64,000 bases of DNA, from the NCBI RefSeq assembly GCF_900148515.1, contig NZ_FRXN01000003.1:1-64000 (forward strand). Direction: 5' to 3'. The position numbers were made by a program, and so were the translations under genes. The notes below the pieces were generated by a model. The model was not told where the DNA came from, searched no databases, and saw only the letters and a program-made list of their open reading frames with translations. The stretch is from Algoriphagus zhangzhouensis (GTDB lineage Bacteria; Bacteroidota; Bacteroidia; Cytophagales; Cyclobacteriaceae). Shown in pieces: positions 54,424-63,937 of this stretch (position 1 is its first letter; each line of letters opens with the position of its first letter).

Positions 54424-56880
54424 CTATTCACTTTTCAAACTATCTACAGGATTCATCAAAGCTGCTCTGACACTCCTTAAACTAATGGTTCCAAAAGCAA
54501 TCATGATTGCAATTCCAGAGGCCAAGGCAAAAACCCACCAGCTAATCTCCACATGATAGGCAAAGTCGGCTAGCCACAAATCCATCAGGTATTTGCCAAT
54601 TGGGATGGCAATCACCAGGGAAATGACGATCAATTTGATAAAGTCTTTGGCCAGCAAACCAACTACCTGATTTACAGTGGCGCCTAAAACCTTTCGGACT
54701 CCAATCTCTTTGACTCTTTGCTCAGCTGTAAATGTAACCAGTCCAAATAGTCCCAAACAGGCAACAAAAATGGTCATCAAGGCCAATACCATCAGAAATG
54801 ACCCCATTTTTGCCTCTTGAATATAGGTTTCATTATAAAGCTCATCCAAAAAGGCATAGTGAAAAGCTTCTCCGGTATTGTAGCCGTTCCAAGTGCTCTC
54901 CATATCCTGCAAAAGCGGCTGCATTTCTGCTCTATCCACTTTCAAAATCAAGCTGTAATAGGGATTGTAAACCATCATCAAAGGCTTGATGGGTTCACGA
55001 AGGGACTTTGCCACAAAGTCTTTGACTACACCTATGACTTGGACATCTTCTCTCCCTCCTTGATTGTTAGTCATGATTTCAAAAACTGCCCCAATCGGAT
55101 CCCCTTCTATGCCCAATTCTTTAACTGCAGTTTCATTGAGAATTATATTGCTTTTTTCATTCCCCCTATTTGCTGAAAAAGTTCTTCCAGAAACCAACTC
55201 CATTCCCAGCGTTGCCAAATACTCCTCATCTATTCCGTATTGCATCAACCTAATGGTGTTGGTCGGATCCTCTTTTGAAACCAAATTCTGAACACTGTTA
55301 TCGGTAGGACCGGAAGGGATATAAGCTGAGTTGGTTACATTTTTAATCCTAGGATCAGCTCGAAGTTCATTCATAAAAACTTCCATATGCTCTCCCAATA
55401 AGCCAGCATCTCGAAGCACAATCAACTGATCCCTATCATAGCCAATATCTTTGTCTTGGATAAATTTCATTTGCTGAGAAACAACCAAAGTTGCAATGAT
55501 CAATGCTACGGAAACAGCAAACTGAAAAACTACCAATCCACTTCTAAAAGTACTTTTATTAACTCCTGAGGCTCTTTTTTTCAAAGATTCTATCGGCTTG
55601 AAACTAGACAAAAAGAACGCTGGGTATCCCCCTGCCATCAGGGTAACCAAAAGAATCAACATTGCGATAATACCCAAATACAATGGATTGGCTAATGACC
55701 AAACCGAAAGACTTTTATCTGCAAAATCATTAAAGAAAGGAACCACACTACTCGTCATGACAAAAGCTAAAATCATGGCAAGACAAATTGCCAAAAACGA
55801 TTCGGATAAAAACTGATAAATTAAATGCTGCTTATCAGAACCCATCACTTTTCTCACTCCGATTTCCTTCAGTCTTTGAGAAGCCCCTGCGGTGGAGAGG
55901 TTCATGAAATTAATGCAGGCGATGATCAGCATAAAGGCAGCAATCGCACAATAAATCATGACAGTTTGCATATCACCTCCCGCTTCAAAATCTCCTTTCC
56001 CGTTATACTTCGGGTTCAAATGTATATCTGTCAAAGCTTGCAATTTGAGATATACAAAGTTCCCTTTTGCAAAAAACTCATCGAAACTCATCCCTAACCC
56101 CTGCTGCATTTGGCCTTCCATATACTTTCTGGATATAGCTAAAAGATTGTCTTCAATCTGATCCGCATTGCGTTGCTCATTTAATAAAACATAAGTCACA
56201 AAGCTTCCTGAAAGCCAACTTTGATTTTTGGCATTTGAATTTCCCAGCATGGAAATCATCATATCTAAGTGAAAATGGGAGTTAGAAGGAATATTTTTGA
56301 TTACCCCAGTGACATTATATTCTCCTTCGAAATTATGATATTCACCAGTGTAGTAGCCGATATCCTCCAACTTAACTACCTTATTGATGGGGTTTTCCTC
56401 CCCAAAAAGCGACTTTGCCTGATCTTCTGTAATCACCACAGAATTAATGTTGTTTAAAGCGGTATTTGGATCCCCTTTTACAAATGGAAGATTGAATATC
56501 TGAAAGAAATTAGGGTCCACAATTGCTGTGGTTCCCTTGCGTATCACCTGATCATCCAGTCTTATTTTAGTTTCTCTTCTTAATTGCATCACCCTGGTGG
56601 CATCTTCCACTCCGGATACTTCCTCCTTCAAAGTAGCAGCAACAGGAGCCATCACGCTGGCTTCATCCAAAAGCTCATTTCCGATTTTGGCTTCCAAATT
56701 CACTCGGTAAATCCGGTCAGAATTCGAATAGAATCTATCAAAGCTAAATTCCTCGACCACATATAAACTGATCACCAAACAGGTAGCTAATCCCATAGAC
56801 AAGCCTAGGATATTGATGAGAGAAACCAGTTTATTCTTTTTGAGATTTCTCCAAGCTATTTTTATATAGGTTTTAAGCAT
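54424..56880 (-). CDS. Orphan FtsX/MacB-type ABC permease 8
   Basis: 818 residues, the longest copy, start MLKTYIKIAWRNLKKNK. Coupling motifs near residue 337 (KEIGVRKVMGS) and 723 (KEIGVRKVLGA); end NPVDSLKSE. Extra length is in the first periplasmic domain, which includes the insert EDIGYYTGEYHNFEGEY. Second span region GLVVFQFAVSVALIIATLVV. It is 139 bp downstream of permease 9 with a repeat-containing leader between them. Confidence 0.93.
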   Translation of the reverse strand: MLKTYIKIAWRNLKKNKLVSLINILGLSMGLATCLVISLYVVEEFSFDRFYSNSDRIYRVNLEAKIGNELLDEASVMAPVAATLKEEVSGVEDATRVMQLRRETKIRLDDQVIRKGTTAIVDPNFFQIFNLPFVKGDPNTALNNINSVVITEDQAKSLFGEENPINKVVKLEDIGYYTGEYHNFEGEYNVTGVIKNIPSNSHFHLDMMISMLGNSNAKNQSWLSGSFVTYVLLNEQRNADQIEDNLLAISRKYMEGQMQQGLGMSFDEFFAKGNFVYLKLQALTDIHLNPKYNGKGDFEAGGDMQTVMIYCAIAAFMLIIACINFMNLSTAGASQRLKEIGVRKVMGSDKQHLIYQFLSESFLAICLAMILAFVMTSSVVPFFNDFADKSLSVWSLANPLYLGIIAMLILLVTLMAGGYPAFFLSSFKPIESLKKRASGVNKSTFRSGLVVFQFAVSVALIIATLVVSQQMKFIQDKDIGYDRDQLIVLRDAGLLGEHMEVFMNELRADPRIKNVTNSAYIPSGPTDNSVQNLVSKEDPTNTIRLMQYGIDEEYLATLGMELVSGRTFSANRGNEKSNIILNETAVKELGIEGDPIGAVFEIMTNNQGGREDVQVIGVVKDFVAKSLREPIKPLMMVYNPYYSLILKVDRAEMQPLLQDMESTWNGYNTGEAFHYAFLDELYNETYIQEAKMGSFLMVLALMTIFVACLGLFGLVTFTAEQRVKEIGVRKVLGATVNQVVGLLAKDFIKLIVISLVIAIPIGKYLMDLWLADFAYHVEISWWVFALASGIAIMIAFGTISLRSVRAALMNPVDSLKSE

Positions 56881-57019
56881 GTTTTTCTTAATTGAAATAT
56901 TTCAAAATTGGTAAATTGAAAAATTGGTCTCAGATACACTAATTTTCCAGCGAATCTTGATCCATATCTCTAACCTCTTTTCTCTTGGTTCTTGGTTCTT
57001 GATTCTAGATACTTTAATC
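56881..57019 (-). repeat. Mosaic leader repeat upstream of permease 8
   Basis: Contains a TAAATTGAAAAATTGG box (56912-56927), one base different from the boxes before permeases 1, 3 and 7, and TTCTTGGTTCTTGATTCTAG-type units (56985-57010). No gene. Confidence 0.6.
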
Positions 57020-59446
57020 TCAATCATCCTTCAAGCTTTGAATGGGTTCGGAGCGAATACTTTGATAGCTTTGGAAGAAAATCGTCAAAACGGCAAGTCC
57101 AAAGCAGGCCAAAACTGATAGCAAAATCAAGCCTAAGCTGATCCCCGCTTTGTAGGCATATTCTTCAAGCCATTGATTGGTCAGATAAATTGAAACCGGA
57201 ATAGCTACGACAACAGCTATCAAGACCAACTTTAAAAAGGAAGCTGAAAGCATCACGAAAATCTCCGTAGCACTAGCCCCAAATACTTTTCGAATACCAA
57301 TCTCTTTCGTCCTTAAATGGGTGGTGTAAGCTGTCAATCCAAATAGTCCCAAACATGCTATCAAAATGGATAAAAATGTCAGCACCTTTAGCAGATCAGC
57401 CATTTTCATCTCGGATTGATACATTCTTGCAAAATCCTGATCAAAAAAGGTATAGTTCATCGGAACTCTGGAAACAAAAGATTCCCAGGTTTTTTGGATG
57501 TTATCAACCCCCGCTTCAGTTGGGTTCACCGTCAGTCTAATACTGATATAATCCCTGAGATAGTAATCATGCATGTATTCGATCACCAAGGGTTTGATTT
57601 CATTCCGGAATGATTCAAAGTTGAAATCCTCCACCATACCGATTACTTCGAGTTGCGCTTCATCATTTTCACCCTGATTCCTGATGACAATTTTCCCAAC
57701 TGGATCATCTGCAATCCCTAAAAACTCAGCAGCTTTTTGATTGATTAGGATTTTACTTTTATCAGCACCTTCCACCAAAGAAAAGTTACGGCCTTCCACC
57801 AATTCAAATTGGTAGGCGTCCAAATAATCAGGATCCGCTTCATACCAATTCATTCCATGTTCCAATTCATCATCTCTCAGATTGAAAGAACGCATTTGAA
57901 ACTGTCCTGTCATTGGAATCCCTGTCGAAAAGCTAATAGAATTGATTTGAGATTGAGAAGCAAGCATGTTTTTGAAAGCTTCTCTTTCTTCATTTTGAAT
58001 TTCCCCGTCGTTATGAATTATCAGGAGTTGTTCCTTATTAAATCCAGGATTTGAGTTTTGAAAAAAGCTCACCTGTCTCTGAACTAAGAGCGTGCAAATA
58101 ATCAAAGCCAGGGAAGTAGCAAACTGGAAAACCACTAGGGCATTTCGGAAAGTATGCGAATTTTTACCGATTCCCATTTGCTGTTTGATCACCAGCAGCG
58201 GTTTGAAGGAAGAAAGGTAAAATGCCGGATAGGCTCCAGACAAGAAGGTCAAAACAACAATCAAGACAGGGACCAAGCTCAAAATCAAAGGATTCTGTAG
58301 TAGGTTAAACTGAAGGTCTTTTCCTGAAATCTGATTAAACAAGCCATTGGATAATTGAACCAAAATCAATGAAATCCCCATCGCTACAACAACAACCAAA
58401 AACGCCTCAGTTAAAAACTGAAAGACAAGTTGCGACTTTTGAGAGCCCATTTCTTTTCGAACTCCAACTTCCATGCTTCTCAATCCAGCTTTCGCTGTCG
58501 CCAAATTCATGAAATTGATGCATGCCAAAAGCAATACGAAAAGGGCCACCAGAGAAAACATGTAGACATAACTCTCATATCCATTAGCTTCCATTTCCCG
58601 AAGCAGATGAGATTTCAAATGGATATCTTTAATGGGCATCAGTTGTAAGTTGAAGTCTGAACCTTCCTCCTCACTTCCGAATGCCGGAACCGCATAATTG
58701 GCAACGATCTGGTTTAATTTCCCTTGAACCTCTTCTTGCTTTCCCTTCGGAAATTTCAAGTAGGTATTCAAAATAGGCCAAGTCCAGGAGTCCATTAAAA
58801 AGATCTCTTGGTACATTCCTGGTTCATAGACGAGCATATCAAAATGCATGTGCGACTGAGTAGGCAAATCTTCAAAGACTACTGCTATTTCTCTTGCTAC
58901 CGGCTCATTGCTACCAATCATCAGAGCTTTCCCAATCAATTCCTGCGGAGCCAAATCACCAAAATACTTTTGAGCCATGGATGCCGAAATAGCTAAAAGA
59001 TTGGGCTCAGAGAGTGCTTTCTCCTTACTTCCTGCCAAAACGGGTAGATCGAAGACATTGAAAAATCCAGGCTCGGCGTAGAACACTTTTTCTTCTCTGA
59101 AAACCTGTTCCTTGTTAGGGCCAGTAGCAGGCTGGATCGTAAAGTCATTCCATTTCAAAATCCTAGTCATTGCCTCTACTTCAGGAATATCCTCTGACAC
59201 CCTTACTCCCAAAGCTGGAGGTGCAGTCGCATAACTTGCAGTTTCAGCATTCCCCCAATTCGCACTAACCCTAAAAATCTGATCTGAGTCCGTCAAATAA
59301 CGATCATAGCTCAATTCATCCTGAACAAACAAGAGAATGATCAAAAAGCTGCTCAAGCCTAAACTCAGCCCAAAAATGTTCAATCCCGTATAGAGTTTAT
59401 TTTTCCGAAGAGTTCTCCAAGCTATTTTCAGGTAGTTTTTGAGCAT
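57020..59446 (-). CDS. Orphan FtsX/MacB-type ABC permease 9
   Basis: 808 residues, start MLKNYLKIAWRTLRKNK. The first coupling segment near residue 324 reads LRSMEVGVRKEMGSQKSQLV, very like permease 10 (LRSMEVGLRKAMGADK), so these two are probably recent sisters. The second near 712 is KEIGIRKVFGA. It ends EPIQSLKDD, lacking the usual Asn-Pro. First gene of the 9-8-7-6 run, divergent from the bestrophin-like gene. Its upstream region lacks the mosaic leader but carries a candidate operator at 59551. Confidence 0.93.
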   Translation of the reverse strand: MLKNYLKIAWRTLRKNKLYTGLNIFGLSLGLSSFLIILLFVQDELSYDRYLTDSDQIFRVSANWGNAETASYATAPPALGVRVSEDIPEVEAMTRILKWNDFTIQPATGPNKEQVFREEKVFYAEPGFFNVFDLPVLAGSKEKALSEPNLLAISASMAQKYFGDLAPQELIGKALMIGSNEPVAREIAVVFEDLPTQSHMHFDMLVYEPGMYQEIFLMDSWTWPILNTYLKFPKGKQEEVQGKLNQIVANYAVPAFGSEEEGSDFNLQLMPIKDIHLKSHLLREMEANGYESYVYMFSLVALFVLLLACINFMNLATAKAGLRSMEVGVRKEMGSQKSQLVFQFLTEAFLVVVVAMGISLILVQLSNGLFNQISGKDLQFNLLQNPLILSLVPVLIVVLTFLSGAYPAFYLSSFKPLLVIKQQMGIGKNSHTFRNALVVFQFATSLALIICTLLVQRQVSFFQNSNPGFNKEQLLIIHNDGEIQNEEREAFKNMLASQSQINSISFSTGIPMTGQFQMRSFNLRDDELEHGMNWYEADPDYLDAYQFELVEGRNFSLVEGADKSKILINQKAAEFLGIADDPVGKIVIRNQGENDEAQLEVIGMVEDFNFESFRNEIKPLVIEYMHDYYLRDYISIRLTVNPTEAGVDNIQKTWESFVSRVPMNYTFFDQDFARMYQSEMKMADLLKVLTFLSILIACLGLFGLTAYTTHLRTKEIGIRKVFGASATEIFVMLSASFLKLVLIAVVVAIPVSIYLTNQWLEEYAYKAGISLGLILLSVLACFGLAVLTIFFQSYQSIRSEPIQSLKDD

Positions 59447-59550
59447 AATAGATTCAGGTTTGCATAAGTAATTACCCTAGGATTATGCCAGTAATAAATG
59501 GCCGAATTAAGCACTCTAAGGCCATTTTCCGATATTCTCCCTAAAAGATC

Positions 59551-59566
59551 CGAACAGTTTCGTCCG
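59551..59566. promoter_or_regulatory. Candidate operator CGAACAGTTTCGTCCG upstream of permease 9
   Basis: Imperfect inverted repeat 105 bp upstream of permease 9 and 85 bp upstream of the divergent bestrophin gene. It matches 43213-43227, upstream of permease 5, at 12 of 15 positions. Confidence 0.45.
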
Positions 59567-59650
59567 ATTTCGAGCAATGGAATTCCCTAGTTCACATCCT
59601 ATAGCAAAATCGGTTAAAAATCAGTAGTTTAAAGAAAAAAATCATCACCT

Positions 59651-60640
59651 ATGTACGTCAAAAGGCATTATCATATCTATAGCACCATTCGTTGGTCAAG
59701 AAAGCTTCTAGTCAACGGGTTCCTATATTCTGCTGCGGTGATCCTAATTTATGAAATCACCAAAATCCCATTTTACCTACCCTGGCAACCTATTTCTGTA
59801 ATTGGTATTGCCGTGGCTTTTTATCTGGGTTTTAAAAACAACTCCTCCTACGACAGAACATGGGAGGCCAGAAAAATCTGGGGAGCAATCATCAACGACA
59901 GCCGATCTTTTGCAACAGGAATCATATCTCTTCCTGTCTCAGAAGAAGTCTCTGATAAGAAGAAAAAGGAAATCATTTACAGACATCTGGCTTGGGTTAT
60001 TGCACTGAAACATGCCATGAGAGCCGGTAAATCTTGGGAGCACAATGGGGCGGTTGACAAGCTGATTTTTACGCCACATTTTATGGAGGAAGCCATTCAG
60101 GGAGTATTCCCAGAAATCAAACGTTACCTTTCAAAGGAAGAAATCGAAGAATTGAAAAAACACAGTAACCTTCCGAGTCAGATTCTACTCAATCAGACTA
60201 AAGCTGTGAAGGAATTGGAGGATAGCGGTCAAATTTCGGAATTCAAGCACATCTGGCTTCATGAATTGATCACGCGTCTCTATACAGATCAGGGAATGAC
60301 AGAGCGGATCAAAAACTTCCCTTTTCCACGTCAATATGCCTCTACGGGTCTTTTTATCAATTACATTTTCTGCGCACTGATTCCATTTGGCCTTTTGGAT
60401 ATTTTTATCCAATCAGACAGCCTCCATCATTGGATGACCATTCCATTTTCTGGAATCATCATCTGGATTTTCTTTTTGGTGGATCGAATCGGTGACTATT
60501 CCGAAAACCCATTTGAATCAGCTTATAATGATGTGCCTATTTCATCGATTACGAGAGCAATTGAAATTGATTTGCTCGAAATGATCAGAGACAAGGACAT
60601 TCCAGATCCTTATCCAGTGGAAAATGGATTTTTAATGTAA
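59651..60640 (+). CDS. Bestrophin-family (YneE/UPF0187) channel
   Basis: 329 residues. The N-terminal bestrophin signature is present: IRWSRKLLVNGFLYSA, then VAFYLGFKNNSSYDRTWEARK and WGAIINDSRSFA. The last part has two further spans (YASTGLFINYIFCALIPFG and GIIIWIFFLVDRIGDYSENPFE) and the acidic ENPFE cluster conserved in the family. Bacterial bestrophins form pentameric ion channels in the inner membrane, some cation- and some anion-selective. It is the only plus-strand gene in this part of the array, divergent from permease 9 with 204 bp between them. A terminator follows. Confidence 0.92.
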   Translation: MYVKRHYHIYSTIRWSRKLLVNGFLYSAAVILIYEITKIPFYLPWQPISVIGIAVAFYLGFKNNSSYDRTWEARKIWGAIINDSRSFATGIISLPVSEEVSDKKKKEIIYRHLAWVIALKHAMRAGKSWEHNGAVDKLIFTPHFMEEAIQGVFPEIKRYLSKEEIEELKKHSNLPSQILLNQTKAVKELEDSGQISEFKHIWLHELITRLYTDQGMTERIKNFPFPRQYASTGLFINYIFCALIPFGLLDIFIQSDSLHHWMTIPFSGIIIWIFFLVDRIGDYSENPFESAYNDVPISSITRAIEIDLLEMIRDKDIPDPYPVENGFLM

Positions 60641-60643
60641 AAC

Positions 60644-60682
60644 CAAAAAAACCCTATCATTCAATCTGACAGGGCTTTTTTA
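60644..60682. terminator. Bidirectional intrinsic terminator
   Basis: Imperfect stem AAAAAACCCTATCA / TGACAGGGCTTTTT (one mismatch within the GC-rich part) between the convergent bestrophin and DUF2807 genes. Confidence 0.75.
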
Positions 60683-60698
60683 GGGTGCAATCGCTAAA

Positions 60699-61394
60699 TT
60701 ATCTTTTACGGATTGAGCTGGAGCCAGAAACTCTGACTTCACCCATTCTAGGAGAACCTGAATAAATAATATCTCCAGAACCTGAAGATCTTACAGAGAT
60801 TTCACCTAAGTCGCCTACTTCAGTATCACCGGATCCTGATTTGGACACGTTCAACTCTCCAATCGCCAAGTTCTCAGCTAAGAAGTCTCCAGACCCTGAT
60901 TGTTTGATTTCTGCCTCATCTACCGAACCTCCTTTGATCTTAATTTCAGCCGAACCAGAAATCGAAGCTTCCAATTCTCTTGCTTCCAAAGTATTCATGA
61001 TGATATCTCCAGAACCTGAAAGTCCGATATAAAATTCACTAGCCTCCACAGGAGATGTCACTTCCATTTCACCGGAACCAGAGCATCTCACTCCTTCCAA
61101 TTCACGATATGTGATGTAAAATTTCAGCTTTACATTGTTATAGCTTCCTCTTACCAATCCAACTTCTAGCACATCTCCGTCAATCTCGGTTTTCACTTTA
61201 TCCAAGCTTACTCCTTTAGCTTCAATTCTGATTTCTTCCTTGTTTCCTTCAGTTAAAATCACTTCCCAGCTACCTCCAGAATGTACTTTTGTAAAATGCC
61301 CTGGAGTTCTTGTTTCTGTCTGTTGTGCCTGCACGCAAGATCCCAATCCAAATACCATGAGGATGACTGCGGCAATTTTAGTGTTGATTTTCAT
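60699..61394 (-). CDS. DUF2807 (head GIN domain) envelope lipoprotein
   Basis: 231 residues. The signal peptide ends FGLGSC, a lipobox, so it is probably lipidated. From ~residue 30 the GIN-type repeat ladder appears (FTKVHSGGSWEV, RCSGSGEMEV, GLSGSGDIIM, SISGSAEIKI, KQSGSGDFLA, SKSGSGDTEV, RSSGSGDIIY). This is the DUF2807 putative auto-transporter adhesin head pattern, folding as a beta-helix. It lies 104 bp downstream of permease 10 on the same strand and may be co-transcribed with permeases 11 and 10. It parallels the DUF4097 protein next to permease 4. Confidence 0.9.
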   Translation of the reverse strand: MKINTKIAAVILMVFGLGSCVQAQQTETRTPGHFTKVHSGGSWEVILTEGNKEEIRIEAKGVSLDKVKTEIDGDVLEVGLVRGSYNNVKLKFYITYRELEGVRCSGSGEMEVTSPVEASEFYIGLSGSGDIIMNTLEARELEASISGSAEIKIKGGSVDEAEIKQSGSGDFLAENLAIGELNVSKSGSGDTEVGDLGEISVRSSGSGDIIYSGSPRMGEVRVSGSSSIRKR

Positions 61395-61498
61395 ATTATT
61401 AAGTTTAAAGTTCTAATGTTTTAAGGTTGGAATGTCCCCTTTCTCCGGTACTTGGGTTTAAAATAGATTGTATTTGGTTCTTTGGACTTTGTGCTAAA

Positions 61499-63925
61499 TC
61501 ATTCATTCTTGATACTCTTAATAGGATTGGCCCAAGCCGCTCTGATGGTTTGACTTGTCACCGTAACAGCAGCAATTATTCCAGCAATACCTCCGGCCCA
61601 AAGGAAAGTGGTCCAGGAAATACCGATATGGTAAGCAAAGTCCTGAAGCCAACTATCCATTCCAAACCAGGAAATCGGAATTGCAATTATAAAACCGATA
61701 GCCACAAGCTTCAGGAAGTCTTTCCCCAACAGAAGCAAAATATTGGAAGTCTCTGCTCCCATTACTTTTCTGATTCCTATTTCACGAGTTCTTTGTTCGG
61801 TTGCAAAAGTCACCAAGCCCAAAAGACCCAAAACTGAGATCACAATGGCTAAGGCTGAGAAGAAAGTGAAGATGGTTTTCACTCGTGCTTCTGCTTCATA
61901 TTGTCTATTGAAACCCTCATCTATGAAATTAGGCTCGAAAGGATACCCAGGTCTAAAATCCGCCCATTCACCTCTCAAATAAGCCAACACTTCATCTCTT
62001 CTACCTGCCTCATACTTCACGCTCACATTGTTATTTCTATCCTGAGAAATCATAAAAACAATCGGAACGATAGGTTGATGAAGGCTTTCGAAATGGAAAT
62101 CTTTCATAACACCAGTTACAAACCCTCTTCTTCCACCATAATTGAAAGCTTTTCCAATGGCCTCCTCTGGTGATGACCAACCAATTTCTCTTACTGAAGC
62201 CTCGTTTAAAATAAATGCCTCTGTCGAATCACTTGCCAATTGGTAATCAAAATCTCTCCCTGCTACGATCGGAATACCATAGGTTTCAAGGAAATTATGA
62301 GCCACATGGACATCCGCAATTCGAAGGTTCAACTGAGTCATTTCTCCATTCACTTCGGTAGTCGCTCCCTGCGAATCCAACAATCTACCTGAAGGAACTC
62401 TACTTGACATAGAAACTTCAATAATTCCAGGTTGATTTTCCAATCTATCTTTAAGGATCAGATAGTTTTCATTGATCGTGCTATTGCTTGGCAATACCAC
62501 CATGTCTTCTTTTTCAAACCCCAGATCTTTGTTTTGCATATAGCTCAATTGCCCAATCACAACCAAAACAGCAACGATCAATACAACAGAAATTGCAAAT
62601 TGACCAACTACTAGAACAGACCTGAAATTCTCATGACCTTTTCCAGCTTTGAACGCTCCTTTGAGCACTTTTGCAGGAGCAAAACCAGATAGAAAAAGTG
62701 CTGGATAACTCCCTGAAATCATCCCCACAAATAGGATAATTCCTCCGATCCAAAGCAAGTATTCTGGGTGGCTAAAAAAGTTTAAGGATAGTGGTTTTTC
62801 AAGGAAATCGGAGAAGATCGGAAGGAAAAGGAATACTAGAACCAAAGCGATAATCATTGACAAGAAAGTCATTACAAAGCCTTCTCCCATAAATTGGCGA
62901 ACCAAAACGAGTTTGTCTGCTCCCATCGCCTTTCTCAATCCCACCTCCATGGAACGGAGGGAAGATCTGGCGGTACTTAGATTCATAAAATTGATACAAG
63001 CAATCAGCAGAATAAATAAAGCAACAGCACCGTAGATGTACACATAATCGATATTGCCATTAGCCTCAATTTCAGAATCTAGATTGGAATGCAAGTGGAT
63101 ATCCTGAATCGGCCATAAAAACAAATCTGTGGTTTTTGACATTGGAATTCCCTGCCCAGTTTCACCCATATGACGATCAATCATTCCCGCCAACTTATCT
63201 TCAAAAGCCTGAGGATCTACTCCATCAGCAAGCTTCAAATAGGTTGAAAAATTATTGGATCCAAAGTTACTCATGAAGGCATCTTGTCCTCCATAAAACT
63301 GGACAACCGGAATCAGCGAAGTCAAGAAATCCACATGAAAATGGGAGTTTTCAGGCATATCTTCCATCACTCCTCTCACTTGAAGTGTGAATTTCATTCC
63401 CGCAATCTCCATTTCCAGCTCCTTTCCAACAGCTGACTGATCTCCAAAATAGCGTTGAGCAGTACTCTCAGAGAGAATTACTCCATCAGCCTCCTTCAAA
63501 GCTTCCTTCCCTTCCCCTTCCTTTACTTTCCAGGAAAAGACATCAAAAACCTCTGGATCTGCCATAAAAAATCGCTCCTCAACAAATGAATTTTCTCCAT
63601 TTGTGATCAAAGGATCAGCCCCCATCAGTCTTGCAGAATAAACTACATCCTCAGGAAAATCAGATTGAATTAGCGGACCAAATGGTGGCGCCACATGCCC
63701 TAGATGAAGGCTTTCTTGACCATCTTGGTTAAACCAAGCTCTGGAAACTCGATAAATTCTATCTACATCTTGATGATAATTGTCATAGCTCAATTCAAAC
63801 TTCACGTACAACAAAATCACAATACTAACAGCCATGCCTATGGCCAAACCAAACAAGTTGATAAAGACATAAAGTGGATGCTTTTTGGCATTCCTAAAGA
63901 CAATCTTAAAATAGTTTTTAAACAT
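61499..63925 (-). CDS. Orphan FtsX/MacB-type ABC permease 10
   Basis: 808 residues, start MFKNYFKIVFRNAKKHP. Coupling motifs near residue 325 (MEVGLRKAMGADK) and 711 (REIGIRKVMGA); end NPIKSIKNE. Closest in the window to permease 9 around the first FtsX domain. Double periplasmic domain layout with central span (VLVVGQFAISVVLIVAVLVV). Only 12 bp separate its start from the stop of permease 11, so these two are in one operon, unlike the widely spaced members to the left. Confidence 0.93.
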   Translation of the reverse strand: MFKNYFKIVFRNAKKHPLYVFINLFGLAIGMAVSIVILLYVKFELSYDNYHQDVDRIYRVSRAWFNQDGQESLHLGHVAPPFGPLIQSDFPEDVVYSARLMGADPLITNGENSFVEERFFMADPEVFDVFSWKVKEGEGKEALKEADGVILSESTAQRYFGDQSAVGKELEMEIAGMKFTLQVRGVMEDMPENSHFHVDFLTSLIPVVQFYGGQDAFMSNFGSNNFSTYLKLADGVDPQAFEDKLAGMIDRHMGETGQGIPMSKTTDLFLWPIQDIHLHSNLDSEIEANGNIDYVYIYGAVALFILLIACINFMNLSTARSSLRSMEVGLRKAMGADKLVLVRQFMGEGFVMTFLSMIIALVLVFLFLPIFSDFLEKPLSLNFFSHPEYLLWIGGIILFVGMISGSYPALFLSGFAPAKVLKGAFKAGKGHENFRSVLVVGQFAISVVLIVAVLVVIGQLSYMQNKDLGFEKEDMVVLPSNSTINENYLILKDRLENQPGIIEVSMSSRVPSGRLLDSQGATTEVNGEMTQLNLRIADVHVAHNFLETYGIPIVAGRDFDYQLASDSTEAFILNEASVREIGWSSPEEAIGKAFNYGGRRGFVTGVMKDFHFESLHQPIVPIVFMISQDRNNNVSVKYEAGRRDEVLAYLRGEWADFRPGYPFEPNFIDEGFNRQYEAEARVKTIFTFFSALAIVISVLGLLGLVTFATEQRTREIGIRKVMGAETSNILLLLGKDFLKLVAIGFIIAIPISWFGMDSWLQDFAYHIGISWTTFLWAGGIAGIIAAVTVTSQTIRAAWANPIKSIKNE

Positions 63926-63937
63926 AGTTGGGTAGTT

